A stretch of 64,000 nucleotides of DNA. Source: Seleniivibrio woodruffii (lineage in GTDB: Bacteria > Chrysiogenota > Deferribacteres > Deferribacterales > Geovibrionaceae). Shown here piece after piece: positions 26,147 to 35,273 of the stretch. The stretch is from NCBI RefSeq assembly GCF_029267515.1, contig NZ_JAJUIS010000003.1, forward strand, positions 124,001-188,000. Direction: 5' to 3'. Numbering within the stretch: the first letter of the stretch is position 1; every line of letters begins with the position of its first letter. Below the pieces are notes generated by a model that saw nothing but the letters and a program-made list of their open reading frames with translations, was not told where the DNA came from and did no database searches. Both the position numbers and the translations under genes were made by a program.

Positions 26147-27718
26147 TCAGTCCAGCTTAACTTCGGTCACAACCGCTTCAAGCACAGCGTCGGTTTTGAG
26201 TTTTTCTATTTTTCCGGTGGCTTTGTTGTAAACGAACTTTCCGGCTCCTTCGGTTTCAGCAAAGTTCTTTTCGGTTCCGTAAAAAACCATGATGACACCG
26301 TCGTGCACCGACTGGTCAACGCGTATGAACGGCATGGGGTGCATGGATGATTTTATCATCTGCTCAACCCGTTCGTCCATAGTCTGAAATTTTTTCATCA
26401 GAAGGGTTCTGGAGGTTATGATGGATTTCAGCTTTGGGTTTTTCTTTATGTCAGGATTCATTTTAGCCAGTTTGCGTATCTTTTCGTCGGCATCCCTGAT
26501 TATCTGCTCCAGCTTGTCTTTGTCCGCCATTGCCGCTTCCAGTTTGTCCTGAAGGCTGTGTTTCACACCGACGAAAACCCTGAACTGAGGTCCCTGATCA
26601 AGTCCCAGCCTGCGGGCATGTATGGATGAAAATGCTCTTATCTCCCCGCCGCTTATAATGCCGTCGCCCGCTGTGGCGTTTATCTCGCCTTCGCTGCGTA
26701 GTTTTGAGTTCAGACAGTAGTTTTTTATCATGATGGACGAACCCGCTTCAACTTCCGAATTTTCTATGAATCCGGCGGTGATGTTTCTTCCTGCCTTCAG
26801 GATACATTTACCGGTGGATTTCACACCCGTCTTAACTGTGATGTCGTCAACGGCGGTGAGCAGAGCGTCACGCACAACGCCCCAGACAACGATGCTCTTC
26901 GCTTTTATCTCAAATCCGCTGAGGACGTCGCCGGAAACGGAGACTGTGCCGTCGAATTTTATATTGCCCACGGAATAGTCAACGTCGCCGTATACGGAGT
27001 ATATGGGGTTGACGCTGAGCCTGTTGTTTTCAAATATGACGTAACCGCCGTCCTTTGCGGCGTATCCCTGCCGCTCGTCGTCGAAATAGACGCCTCTGCC
27101 CTTGTGTATCACAAGTTTTTTGCCGCGGCGTGCCTGTATTCTCTCACCTGTGACCTTAATGCCTTCCCTTCCGGCGGTTTCCGGATGAAAGGATATGAGA
27201 AGCTGATTCTCCTCTACGGTCACAATGTGGTTGATATCCCTGAAATCGACACTGCCGTCGTCAAGCTCACGGGGGCGTCTGTCGTCCAGCTCGAAATGGA
27301 GGGTCATCCAGGCATCCTGTCCGTCCTCTGCGGGCATACCCTCAGCAACGACGACTCTTTCAACTATATAGCCGGCAAGGTAATACTGTATTGAATGTTT
27401 TATACTGTCCCAGTGGAAAAGCTCCGTATAAAGACGTTTTTCTTTTATCAGATAATTTTCGATGGCATCGTTGTCCAGAACCTTGCCTTTGTTTATGGCC
27501 GGAAAGAGTGAGAACTCAGCCTTCATTCCGCCGTCGTTTATGCCGACGGATACGCGGGAATCTATGTCCATCTCAGTTTCAATTTCGATGGTTGCCAGCC
27601 GCTCTTCGTCAAAGGTTATCTTTATCCATTCGGGCTGGATGCCGTAAACATGTTCGAGCAGCTTTCTAAGCTCGTGGTCGTTGTGGGGTGAAAGTGTTTT
27701 AAGGGTTGTGACTGGCAT
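26147..27718 (-). CDS. FapA family (DUF342) polymer-forming-like protein
   Basis: ATG 27718 is chosen: it follows the upstream stop by ten bases, whereas 27787 would overlap that gene by 59. The central region (about 220-380) is a right-handed beta-helix-like series with family phrases VYGDVDYSVGNIKFDGTVSVSGDV, GFEIKAKSIVVWGVV, AGRNITAGFIENSEVEAGS. A coiled coil (about 400-455) follows. FapA-like proteins are tied to flagellar pole placement in Vibrio, but here no flagellar gene is adjacent. Cytoplasmic. Residues about 1-120 form an extra N-terminal domain. Confidence 0.85.
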   Translation of the reverse strand: MPVTTLKTLSPHNDHELRKLLEHVYGIQPEWIKITFDEERLATIEIETEMDIDSRVSVGINDGGMKAEFSLFPAINKGKVLDNDAIENYLIKEKRLYTELFHWDSIKHSIQYYLAGYIVERVVVAEGMPAEDGQDAWMTLHFELDDRRPRELDDGSVDFRDINHIVTVEENQLLISFHPETAGREGIKVTGERIQARRGKKLVIHKGRGVYFDDERQGYAAKDGGYVIFENNRLSVNPIYSVYGDVDYSVGNIKFDGTVSVSGDVLSGFEIKAKSIVVWGVVRDALLTAVDDITVKTGVKSTGKCILKAGRNITAGFIENSEVEAGSSIMIKNYCLNSKLRSEGEINATAGDGIISGGEIRAFSSIHARRLGLDQGPQFRVFVGVKHSLQDKLEAAMADKDKLEQIIRDADEKIRKLAKMNPDIKKNPKLKSIITSRTLLMKKFQTMDERVEQMIKSSMHPMPFIRVDQSVHDGVIMVFYGTEKNFAETEGAGKFVYNKATGKIEKLKTDAVLEAVVTEVKLD

Positions 27719-27728
27719 GGCGCGGTCT

Positions 27729-28997
27729 CTAATTGAGTTTGTTGAGCGCTTCCATGAGTTTCTGCGCTCTCTGATGTCCTGGGGCAAGTTTCATACAGGT
27801 TTCAAGCTGCTTTTTAGCGCTTGAAACGTATCCTGTGAGTGCCAGTGTCTCCGCCAGAACGTACCTGTATTCGGCATCTTCCGGATGTATCACCGATGCG
27901 CACGCAAAAAGTCTTTTCGCTTCTTCAATGCGCTCCTCTTTCTGAAGTTTCAGCCCGTCTTCGAAAAGTTTCTGTGCGTCGCTTTCCGGTTCGCGGTTTT
28001 TCAGTGTTGAGAATATCTCGTTGTAAAGTCCTGTGTCGTTCATGGATATTGAGAGGATGTTCACCTCTCCCAGAAGATCCCGCCCGCGGAATATGTGGGC
28101 TATGGAGTTGTCGCCGTCGGATTTTTCCAGCAGAAGCGACATGCCGCCGACATCCACTCTGTCATATTCCTTAACGTTCATGCTGGTCATTGCCTTGCGC
28201 AGATAGAGCGGTATGAGACCTGTCGTCTCTCTGAAAAACCTCTGTGTGAAGTCCAGTTCGTCCTGAAAACCAAGTATGCGCATCCGTTTGAAAACGGGTG
28301 TGATGGCGGAAAAGTTGCTGAGTATTATGTATCCGTAATCCGGGTTATGGAATGTAACGGAGAGACTGCCCGTTTCGTTTTCTATTGATGAGAGATGAAA
28401 ATTCGGAGGAACGCGCAGACCGAAGCTGAAAGGCAGAGGCGTAAGCTCCACGTTGTAGGGTGCTTCGTCGAATGTTATTTTGTTTATGGCGGGTATGGCA
28501 TATCCGTCTTTAAGCCTCATGTACGCATAGCCTGCAGACATCATTACCATTACCCATGTGAAAAATACCGTAACACCCAGTATGCTGCGTTTATATTCGA
28601 ACCGCACGCGGAACTGTTTCTGACCGAGATAAAGGAGCGCACCGGCAAGGAACGCCGCCTCTGTGTATATTTTCCACGGCGCAGGCTCTATGCCCAGAAG
28701 AAAAACGCGCACAAGAACCGCCGTCAGGCAGGCGTAAATAACAATACTTGCGTAGTATCTGCTGTAAACCATCCCGCTGTAAAGCAGATATCCGGCGTGC
28801 ATGAGCAGGAAGCTGAAAAAAGCGGTGGCTGTGAAATAGGCGACAGCGAAGTTCCGGCTCATTTCGTCCAGCACCATGTCCGGATTCAGGGCATAGGTAA
28901 GTCCCGTGTCCGAAGCGGAGAGCATCCCGGCAAATATAAGAATGGGTCCCAGAAATGTGAATCCGGGGACTTTTTTTATATAACTTCTGTACGCCAT
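27729..28997 (-). CDS. Membrane protein with C-terminal TPR repeats
   Basis: Four to five hydrophobic helices in residues 12-190, then a soluble region of about 100 residues without recognised motif, and three TPR-like units from about 340 to the end (AQKLFEDGLKLQKEERIEEAKRLF, AEYRYVLAETLALTG, AKKQLETCMKLAPGHQRA). No clear ribosome site. I do not recognise the family. Operon position (before fapA-like, flippase and rseC-like) suggests an envelope role. Confidence 0.7.
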   Translation of the reverse strand: MAYRSYIKKVPGFTFLGPILIFAGMLSASDTGLTYALNPDMVLDEMSRNFAVAYFTATAFFSFLLMHAGYLLYSGMVYSRYYASIVIYACLTAVLVRVFLLGIEPAPWKIYTEAAFLAGALLYLGQKQFRVRFEYKRSILGVTVFFTWVMVMMSAGYAYMRLKDGYAIPAINKITFDEAPYNVELTPLPFSFGLRVPPNFHLSSIENETGSLSVTFHNPDYGYIILSNFSAITPVFKRMRILGFQDELDFTQRFFRETTGLIPLYLRKAMTSMNVKEYDRVDVGGMSLLLEKSDGDNSIAHIFRGRDLLGEVNILSISMNDTGLYNEIFSTLKNREPESDAQKLFEDGLKLQKEERIEEAKRLFACASVIHPEDAEYRYVLAETLALTGYVSSAKKQLETCMKLAPGHQRAQKLMEALNKLN

Positions 28998-29035
28998 ACT
29001 TTATTTTATCAAGAAAAGACAAATTTTAAAAGCAC

Positions 29036-29482
29036 TTAATCTTTATTGAGATCGTCGAGGTACCTCTGCCACTGTTCCATCTTTGGTCTGTGCATGAAAA
29101 GATGCACAAGGGAGAGCACAAAGAAGAGATAGAAAAAGCGCGTATCAGCGGATACGATATAAATGACAAGTCCGAACAGAGCGATCGTTTCCGCCATTGC
29201 CGCGGTTATGACTGCGGCTATCATCAGCTTTTTGCCCAGATCGCAGGATCTGCCGCATTTCCTGCTGAGCATTGGCAGAAGCATGTTTGAAAGCGGAAAA
29301 AATATCACAGAGATAACAATGAAAGCGATGCCCATATGCTCCACAGTGGGTCTGGGCAGATAATAGTGCAGGTTCATGTCTAAAGTTTCGCAGAGCGCAA
29401 CGAACAGCGGATAGAGAAAAAGCCCTATCGCCATTGATTTGAATGTCTTTACCGCCATATCGAAATAATTTTCAAACGTCAT
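29036..29482 (-). CDS. Small membrane protein of unknown function
   Basis: ATG 29482 has GGGGGA upstream; the frame from 29533 has none. About 148 residues with four predicted membrane helices (GLFLYPLFVALCETL, IAFIVISVIFFPLS, IAAVITAAMAETIALFGL, FFYLFFVLSLVHLF) and a charged C-terminus. Unrecognised. Lies 38 bases before the membrane TPR gene, so it may be the first gene of that operon. Confidence 0.7.
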   Translation of the reverse strand: MTFENYFDMAVKTFKSMAIGLFLYPLFVALCETLDMNLHYYLPRPTVEHMGIAFIVISVIFFPLSNMLLPMLSRKCGRSCDLGKKLMIAAVITAAMAETIALFGLVIYIVSADTRFFYLFFVLSLVHLFMHRPKMEQWQRYLDDLNKD

Positions 29483-29758
29483 ATTTCCCCCGTAAATATA
29501 CATCTTTATATCATGCGGGAGATGGTAAGACAATTGATATTAGATTTTTCCGCTGAGACCTTATAAACAGCCTCCGATACCGAATATGTAAAAAAACATA
29601 TTTGCGGCACTGTTTTTTAACATTTTGGTAAGATGGAGAAAAAAAGTGACCGACTATACTTTTTGTTAAAATTCACATACGTGCGATATTGACAACCAAA
29701 TATAACAATGTTTTCCTTGTTGAGATGATTCTTATTATTTGATATGCGGAGGCAGATC
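29483..29758. other. Divergent intergenic region
   Basis: About 275 AT-rich bases between the small membrane protein and the large lipoprotein. A TTGACA occurs near 29688 without a matching -10 at normal spacing. No repeat seen. Confidence 0.4.
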
Positions 29759-32700
29759 ATGCGCTTGGTTTACTATCTTGTTTTCTCGTGCTTTCTTGTG
29801 CTGTCAGGCTGTTTCGGTTCAGACAGCTCTTCATCGGATGAAAATCTGAGTTCCGAGGTTACATACAGCGGAGACAACGTGTCCGCCGTTACGGACAGCT
29901 CCGGAAAATCCTACATAACAAGCAGTTCTTTGGGTATTGTTTATGAAGTTGCCGCTCTGAACGAGGACGGGCAGCCGGTCAGCGGCATTAAGCTGACTTA
30001 CACTGAAAGCGGCGGCAAATCCATTGTTTATCTGTCGGACGACAGCGGGAATTACGATGATATAGTGCTGATAGGCACCCCTTCCGAACTGGCGGCGCAA
30101 TATCCCAGAAGTAAAAAGACCACTTATCGCTCCGAAAGTGCAACATCTTATAATCTCGGTGTCATTTTGAAGTCCGGCAGCGGTTATCCCACAGGCTTCA
30201 ATTCCGATGCGCGGAATCTTAACAGTGCATATATGGGTTCATCAGAGCGCACCGGCGCGGGCTGGACGACAGACTGTTACACCGCAGCGGAAATATCCGG
30301 CACAATATCAGCCGTCGGACGGTCAAAAATATTTATCTTCGGCGGTCTGACAGTTGACAGCAATATTTATATGAAGATAGGCAGTTCATGGAGCGGTGAT
30401 GCTCTTGAGACCGCCATGACAACAAAGCTGGCGGAAGTCTACGGAATGACCTATGCCAACGCTGCTCTTGCGAGCTATCAGATGACCTGTTATATCCCGT
30501 CCGGCGGGTTGGGCAGTCTTGGTGCGGTATGCGAGATAGTAAAAAGCAATGAAGTCTGTCAGACGACGCCCGGTGACGACGAGCCTGTCAACACTGCGCC
30601 GACCATCGGCGGAACGCCCGCGTATACCATAGGCGACGGTGAAAGCTACAGCTTCACCCCAACTGCGAGTGATGACGACGGCGATACTCTGATATTCAGC
30701 ATAGAGAACAAACCTGACTGGGCGAGTTTTGATACGACAACCGGAGCATTAACCGGAACGGCTGTTACAGGCACTTATACAGGAATAGCCATAAGCGTAT
30801 CGGACGGCACGGCGACGACAAGCCTTGCACCGTTCACCATCACCGTGGCGGATGTCGTTCCCCCGAACACTGCACCGACCATAGGCGGCACGCCGACGAC
30901 AGCGGTTTACCGTAACGCTTCGTACAGTTTTATCCCCACGGCAGGCGATGCTGACGACGATACACTCACATTTGATATACAGAACAAGCCTGACTGGGCA
31001 ACGTTCAACCAGTCAACAGGCGCTCTCTCAGGCACGGCGGAAGTTGGAACTTTTAGTAATATAGTTATCACAGTTTCAGACGGAACGGACACCGCGAGCC
31101 TTACGGCATTTACAATCACAGTGACAAACCGTGCGCCTTCAATAAGCGGCACTCCGTCGACATCGGCGGATACAGGGACATCGTACAGCTTCACCCCTGC
31201 GGGAAGCGATGCAGACGACGACACCCTGACCTACAGCATACAGAACAAACCGAGCTGGGCGACTTTCAGCACAACAACAGGTGCGCTGACAGGAACGACC
31301 ACGGCGGGAACGTTCACCAATATAATAATAACCGTAAGCGACGGCATAGCCACGATAGACCTTGCGGCGTTCAGCATAACGGTTGAAGATCCGAATAACG
31401 CTCCGACCATAGGCGGGACACCGACGACATCCCTGTATGTCAATACGGCATACAGCTTTACGCCGACGTCCGGTGATGCGGACGGAGACACTCTTACTTT
31501 CAGCATTGAGAACAAGCCCGACTGGGCTGCGTTCAGCGAAACCACGGGAGCGTTGACAGGCACCCCCACGGTGAGCGGTACATACAGCGATATAGTTATC
31601 AGCGTTTCAGACGGCACGGCGAGCGTATCCCTTGCATCGTTTGATATAGAGGTTCAGAACCATGCGCCGAGTATCAGCGGAACGCCCGTAACTGTAAAGA
31701 ACGGCGAGGCTTTCAGCTTTACGCCTACAGCAAGTGATGATGACGGCGATACTTTGACGTTCAGCATATCCGGCAACCCGTCATGGATGAGTATAGATAC
31801 TTCCACCGGAGAGGTTTCCGGAACAGCGGAAGCAGGTGTATATGAAGATATCGTCATAACAGTATCCGATGGCAGAACAGGCGGTGTAAATACGCTTACA
31901 TTTGACCTGACAATAGTTTCATGGGTAATGACAAAGACAGGGCAGGCGAGCTGCTGGGACAGCGCAGGAACTCTTCTTGATGCTGCGGCATGTCTGTTAA
32001 GCGGGCAGGACGGAGCATATCAGGCGGGTGCTGATCCCGATTTCACCGTAGACAGTGTCGCCGGCATAATAACGGACAATGTTAACGGTCTTATGTGGCA
32101 GGATAACGGGGATGATTATTCGGATACGTGGGATAATGCGGTAACTATCTGTTCAGACCTTACCATCGGCAGCTACAGCGACTGGAGGCTTCCGTCAATC
32201 GAAGAACTGGAGACCATTGTGAATTACGACGGGTTCAGTCCGGCGTTAAATTCTGCCTTTGTAAATATCGAACAGTCATATTACTGGTCGTCAACAGCAG
32301 AAGGCGATGGTACGTACGGAAATTACTGGGGAATGTATTTCCGTGACGGTCTTTCGCAGACTTATATCGGAACTGATTTGCATCATGTCTTATGTGTCCG
32401 CGGTAATTCATATCCCGCTGCAGATTTCGTGAGGAATGATACGAAAGAGATAGTGACTGACAATAACACAGGACTTATGTGGCAGGACGATGCAGAAGCC
32501 GCATCAGTTTCGGATGTGTGGGCAGACGCAATAAGCTATTGCGAAAATAAAGAACTTGGCGGCTATACTGACTGGAGAATGCCCAACATCAGAGAGCTTT
32601 TGTCTGTCAGGGACGAAAGCGTTCACGAACCTGCAATAAGCTCAGTGTTCCAGAACACCGCTTTTAGCGGCTACTGGTCTTCATCCACATATAAGGTTTA

Positions 32701-32809
32701 CGGCGCAGTTGAGGCTGCATGGACAATCTGGTTTGATTATCCCGGTATGTATTTCGGTGTCAAAGCTAGCGAAAGTTATAATGTCCGGTGTGTCCGGGGC
32801 GGACTGTAA
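29759..32809 (+). CDS. Large lipoprotein with Ig-like repeats and two DUF1566 domains
   Basis: ATG 29759 is chosen because GGAGG lies six bases upstream. Signal peptide with lipobox LVLSGC (lipidated Cys about residue 18). Residues about 20-280 are unassigned. Then five tandem putative Ig (He_PIG-type) repeats of about 90 residues, each with A/S-P-(T/S)-I-(G/S)-GTP, YSFTP, PDWA and the TGALTGT segment. The C-terminus has two DUF1566 domains (about 705-1016), recognised by GLMWQD, WRLPSIEEL / WRMPNIREL, YYWSST and VLCVRG. DUF1566 proteins are usually surface or fibre proteins. Repeats 1-5 are also similar at DNA level, which suggests recent duplication. Single gene with promoter gap and terminator. 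Confidence 0.87.
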   Translation: MRLVYYLVFSCFLVLSGCFGSDSSSSDENLSSEVTYSGDNVSAVTDSSGKSYITSSSLGIVYEVAALNEDGQPVSGIKLTYTESGGKSIVYLSDDSGNYDDIVLIGTPSELAAQYPRSKKTTYRSESATSYNLGVILKSGSGYPTGFNSDARNLNSAYMGSSERTGAGWTTDCYTAAEISGTISAVGRSKIFIFGGLTVDSNIYMKIGSSWSGDALETAMTTKLAEVYGMTYANAALASYQMTCYIPSGGLGSLGAVCEIVKSNEVCQTTPGDDEPVNTAPTIGGTPAYTIGDGESYSFTPTASDDDGDTLIFSIENKPDWASFDTTTGALTGTAVTGTYTGIAISVSDGTATTSLAPFTITVADVVPPNTAPTIGGTPTTAVYRNASYSFIPTAGDADDDTLTFDIQNKPDWATFNQSTGALSGTAEVGTFSNIVITVSDGTDTASLTAFTITVTNRAPSISGTPSTSADTGTSYSFTPAGSDADDDTLTYSIQNKPSWATFSTTTGALTGTTTAGTFTNIIITVSDGIATIDLAAFSITVEDPNNAPTIGGTPTTSLYVNTAYSFTPTSGDADGDTLTFSIENKPDWAAFSETTGALTGTPTVSGTYSDIVISVSDGTASVSLASFDIEVQNHAPSISGTPVTVKNGEAFSFTPTASDDDGDTLTFSISGNPSWMSIDTSTGEVSGTAEAGVYEDIVITVSDGRTGGVNTLTFDLTIVSWVMTKTGQASCWDSAGTLLDAAACLLSGQDGAYQAGADPDFTVDSVAGIITDNVNGLMWQDNGDDYSDTWDNAVTICSDLTIGSYSDWRLPSIEELETIVNYDGFSPALNSAFVNIEQSYYWSSTAEGDGTYGNYWGMYFRDGLSQTYIGTDLHHVLCVRGNSYPAADFVRNDTKEIVTDNNTGLMWQDDAEAASVSDVWADAISYCENKELGGYTDWRMPNIRELLSVRDESVHEPAISSVFQNTAFSGYWSSSTYKVYGAVEAAWTIWFDYPGMYFGVKASESYNVRCVRGGL

Positions 32810-32820
32810 AAATCAATTCA

Positions 32821-32847
32821 GGGGTGCAGAAATGCGCCCCTTTTTTT
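32821..32847 (+). terminator. Intrinsic terminator with GAAA tetraloop
   Basis: 8-bp stem GGGGTGCA/TGCGCCCC (one G-T pair) closed by GAAA, then seven T. Confidence 0.92.
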
Positions 32848-32870
32848 CGCTAAAAAGATGATTTTAGTGT

Positions 32871-32899
32871 TTGATATACTCCCCATGCTGTGATAAATT
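32871..32899 (+). promoter_or_regulatory. Sigma-70-type promoter of ilvD with long leader
   Basis: TTGATA (32871-32876), 17-base spacer, TAAATT (32894-32899). Predicted start near 32906, giving about 345 nt of untranslated leader before ilvD. Confidence 0.6.
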
Positions 32900-32903
32900 A
32901 TAT

Positions 32904-32968
32904 GACTTAAATTTTTTAAGTCGCCCTGAACTTTTCGGGGCGTATTCAGCACCGAGGTGAAAGTCTCG
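32904..32968 (+). promoter_or_regulatory. Hairpin series at 5' end of ilvD leader
   Basis: Three successive hairpins: GACTTAA/TTAAGTC (32904-32922, perfect), CGCCC with GGGCG (32922-32943 region), and CCGAG/CTCGG (32952-32968). They start at the predicted transcript 5' end and precede the two tandem repeat units. Confidence 0.5.
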
Positions 32969-33106
32969 GAGGCGCAGGACGCGCCGACACGGAGTGCTGG
33001 TTGAGCCGCCTTGCGGTGAAACCAAGCGGAGTGTGAGCGTACACAGGCTTCTGCCTGTGTTAAGCGTTTGATAAAAAACTGCACGACGCAGTTTTTTATA
33101 AGAGGT
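32968..33106 (+). repeat. Four-hairpin repeat element, copy 1 (ilvD leader)
   Basis: About 139 bases with four hairpins: A, GGCGC-AGGAC-GCGCC; B, TGGTT, GA, GCCGC, CTT, GCGGT, GA, AACCA (symmetric GA/GA internal loop, 32998-33024); C, CACAGGC/GCCTGTG; D, AAAAAACTGC-ACGAC-GCAGTTTTTT (terminator-like). It ends in AGAGGT. Confidence 0.85.
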
Positions 33107-33111
33107 AAATA

Positions 33112-33249
33112 GGAGGCGCAGGACGCGCCGACACGGAGTGCTGGTTGAGCCGCTTTGCGGTGAAACCAAGCGGAGTGTGAGCGTACACAGGCTTTGCCTG
33201 TGTTAAGCGTTAAATAAAAAACTGCACGATGCAGTTTTTTATAAGAGGT
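33112..33249 (+). repeat. Four-hairpin repeat element, copy 2 (ilvD leader)
   Basis: Tandem copy of the previous unit with a period of 144 bases and only a few changes (a three-base deletion in the loop of hairpin C, ACGAT for ACGAC in loop D). Its terminal AGAGGTG is the ribosome-binding site of ilvD, four bases before the ATG at 33254. Confidence 0.85.
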
Positions 33250-33253
33250 GAAT

Positions 33254-34915
33254 ATGAGAAGTGACAGAACAAAAGTCGGCATAGACAGAGCACCCGCCAG
33301 AGCACTGATGTACGGCACGGGTATGCCGGAAAGCAGCATGGGCAGAGCACACATAGGCATCTGTTCCAGTTTCACCGATCTCATCCCCGGACACGTGGGC
33401 ATGAGAGACCTTGAAAGATACATTGAAAAAGGCGTTCACACAGGCGGCGGTCACTCGTCCATCTTCTGTGTGCCCGGCATCTGCGACGGAATCGCGATGG
33501 GGCATATCGGTATGCACTATTCGCTCCCCTCAAGAGACGCCATCGCCGATATGATAGAATGTGTTGTGGAGGCGCACGCACTTGACGGCGTGGTGTTCCT
33601 CACCAACTGCGACAAGATTACCCCCGGTATGCTCATGGCGGCTGCACGTCTGAACGTTCCTTCGATAGTCGTTACGGCAGGTCCTATGGCGACAGGAAGC
33701 TACCGCATGCAGAAACGCTCGTTCATCAAGGATACCTTTGAGAACATGGCGAAATGCCGCACAGGCGAGATAAGCGAAGGCGAAATGAAAAATATAGAAC
33801 AGTGCGCCTGCCCCGGACAGGGAGCCTGCCAAGGATTGTTCACTGCGAACACCATGGCGTGCCTCACCGAAGCGATGGGCATGTCACTGCCGGGCTGCGG
33901 AATGGCGCTTGCAGGTTCGGGCAAAAAACGCCGCATAGCTTTCGATTCAGGCGTTGCCATCTGCGAACTGGTGGAAAAGGACATCAAAGCCCGCGACATC
34001 ATGAACGAAAACGCATTCAGAAACGCAGTGATGCTGGATATGGCGCTTGGCGGCTCAACAAACACCGCACTGCACCTTCCGGCGATAGCTTATGAGGCGA
34101 AAGTTCCTTTCAGCCTTGCGCTTTTTGACGAATACAGCAAGACCACTCCCCACATCACAAGCATCAACCCCGGCGGCGAGTTCTTTATGGAGGACGTTGA
34201 CGCGGCAGGGGGTATTCCCGCTTTTCAGTACAGGCTGCGCGACAGGCTGTATGACAACCCCACGGTGTGCGGCAGAACGGTTAAAGAGATTGCAAACTCT
34301 GCAATAGTTTACGATGATGATATAATCAGACCGCTGGAAAATCCCTACCACAAAGAGGGCGGAATAGCGGTTCTCCACGGAAACATAGCGCAGGACGGCG
34401 CGGTTGTTAAACAGTCTGCCGTCAATGCGGACATGCTCCAGTTCACAGGCACAGCCGTATGTTTCGACAGTGAAGAGGCGGCTATGGAAGCAATCAAAAC
34501 CCGCCAGATTGTGAACGGACAGGTTGTTGTTATCCGCTATGAAGGACCCAAAGGCGGTCCCGGTATGCGCGAGATGCTCGCTCCCACTGCGGAGATTATG
34601 GGGCAGGGACTTAACAAGGTAGCTCTCATCACCGACGGAAGATTTTCCGGCGGCACAAGGGGACCCTGCATAGGTCATATCTCCCCCGAAGCGGCTGAGG
34701 GCGGCGACATAGGGCTTATCAAGGATGGCGACAAAATAGTTATTGACATTCCCGGCAGGACGATTAATCTTGATGTTCCCGCTGAGGAGCTGAAAAAACG
34801 CAGAGCCGAGTGGGTTAAGCCGGAGCCGAAGATTAAAAAAGGTTATCTGGCAAAATACGCTTCCCGCGTTTCAAACGCGGCACAGGGCGCAATCTGCAGG
34901 ATTGAAGACCTTTAG
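33254..34915 (+). CDS. ilvD: Dihydroxy-acid dehydratase
   Basis: Third step of valine/isoleucine synthesis; Fe-S-dependent dehydration. Cluster and Mg motifs are seen: [63 protein letters not shown] with the catalytic serine region. Length (553 residues) is normal. ATG 33254 is used; GTG 33248 upstream falls in the ribosome site. It is transcribed through the structured leader and is followed by another copy of the repeat element before ilvB. Confidence 0.97.
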   Translation: MRSDRTKVGIDRAPARALMYGTGMPESSMGRAHIGICSSFTDLIPGHVGMRDLERYIEKGVHTGGGHSSIFCVPGICDGIAMGHIGMHYSLPSRDAIADMIECVVEAHALDGVVFLTNCDKITPGMLMAAARLNVPSIVVTAGPMATGSYRMQKRSFIKDTFENMAKCRTGEISEGEMKNIEQCACPGQGACQGLFTANTMACLTEAMGMSLPGCGMALAGSGKKRRIAFDSGVAICELVEKDIKARDIMNENAFRNAVMLDMALGGSTNTALHLPAIAYEAKVPFSLALFDEYSKTTPHITSINPGGEFFMEDVDAAGGIPAFQYRLRDRLYDNPTVCGRTVKEIANSAIVYDDDIIRPLENPYHKEGGIAVLHGNIAQDGAVVKQSAVNADMLQFTGTAVCFDSEEAAMEAIKTRQIVNGQVVVIRYEGPKGGPGMREMLAPTAEIMGQGLNKVALITDGRFSGGTRGPCIGHISPEAAEGGDIGLIKDGDKIVIDIPGRTINLDVPAEELKKRRAEWVKPEPKIKKGYLAKYASRVSNAAQGAICRIEDL

Positions 34916-34919
34916 TCCA

Positions 34920-35049
34920 CAAACGCAGGATGCGTTTGCACGGAGCGAGGCTGAGGTGTTTTCCACCGAAGCCGAACAGAGTGTGAGCGTGTACAGGCTT
35001 TGCCTGTGCTAAGCGTTGCGAAAGAATGACACGACGTCATTCTTGAGGT
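34920..35049 (+). repeat. Four-hairpin repeat element, copy 3 (diverged, after ilvD)
   Basis: Same architecture with different stems: A, CAAACGC-AGGAT-GCGTTTG (34920-34938); B, GGCT, GA, GGTG, TTTTC, CACC, GA, AGCC (34949-34973); C, ACAGGC-TTT-GCCTGT; D, AAGAATGAC-ACGAC-GTCATTCTT (35022-35044). Loops AGGAT and ACGAC and the GA/GA internal loop are kept while stem bases changed on both sides. Confidence 0.85.
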
Positions 35050-35070
35050 GGTAGTTGTTACACAATTTAT

Positions 35071-35094
35071 AGCCCCGTCTCGGCGGGGCTTTAT
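35071..35094 (+). terminator. Weak terminator between ilvD and ilvB
   Basis: AGCCCCG/CGGGGCT 7-bp stem followed by only TTTAT; termination may be partial. Confidence 0.5.
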
Positions 35095-35273
35095 GAGACA
35101 TTTAAAAGAAATATGCCGGAGCACAATTCCGGTGCCGACAGCGCTGTCCGTGACAGAGCGATAGGGGTTTCTTTTGGATATAAAAAGGCTGTCGTACCGG
35201 AGTAGGTGGGCAGGGGTATTTGACCCTCTGTTTGCACAAGTCGGCGGTCAAATATCTTTTATGGAGTTACATT
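35095..35273 (+). promoter_or_regulatory. ilvB: ilvB leader with stem-loop at the ribosome site
   Basis: 180 bases without a gene. GTATTTGACC (35216-35225) pairs with GGTCAAATAT (35246-35255) around a 20-base loop, ending eight bases before the GGAG ribosome site of ilvB. It could regulate translation or transcription of ilvBN. No T-box signature and no leader peptide rich in Ile/Leu/Val was found. Confidence 0.4.

Noticed and set aside
32818-33423. 201-residue minus-strand frame over the tandem repeats
   Set aside because: It runs through both repeat copies and into ilvD antisense; the internal protein repeat is a by-product of the DNA repeat.
34916-35273. T-box or leader-peptide attenuator before ilvB
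   Set aside because: No T-box AGGGTGGNACCGCG-like motif, and the short frames are not enriched in Ile, Leu or Val.
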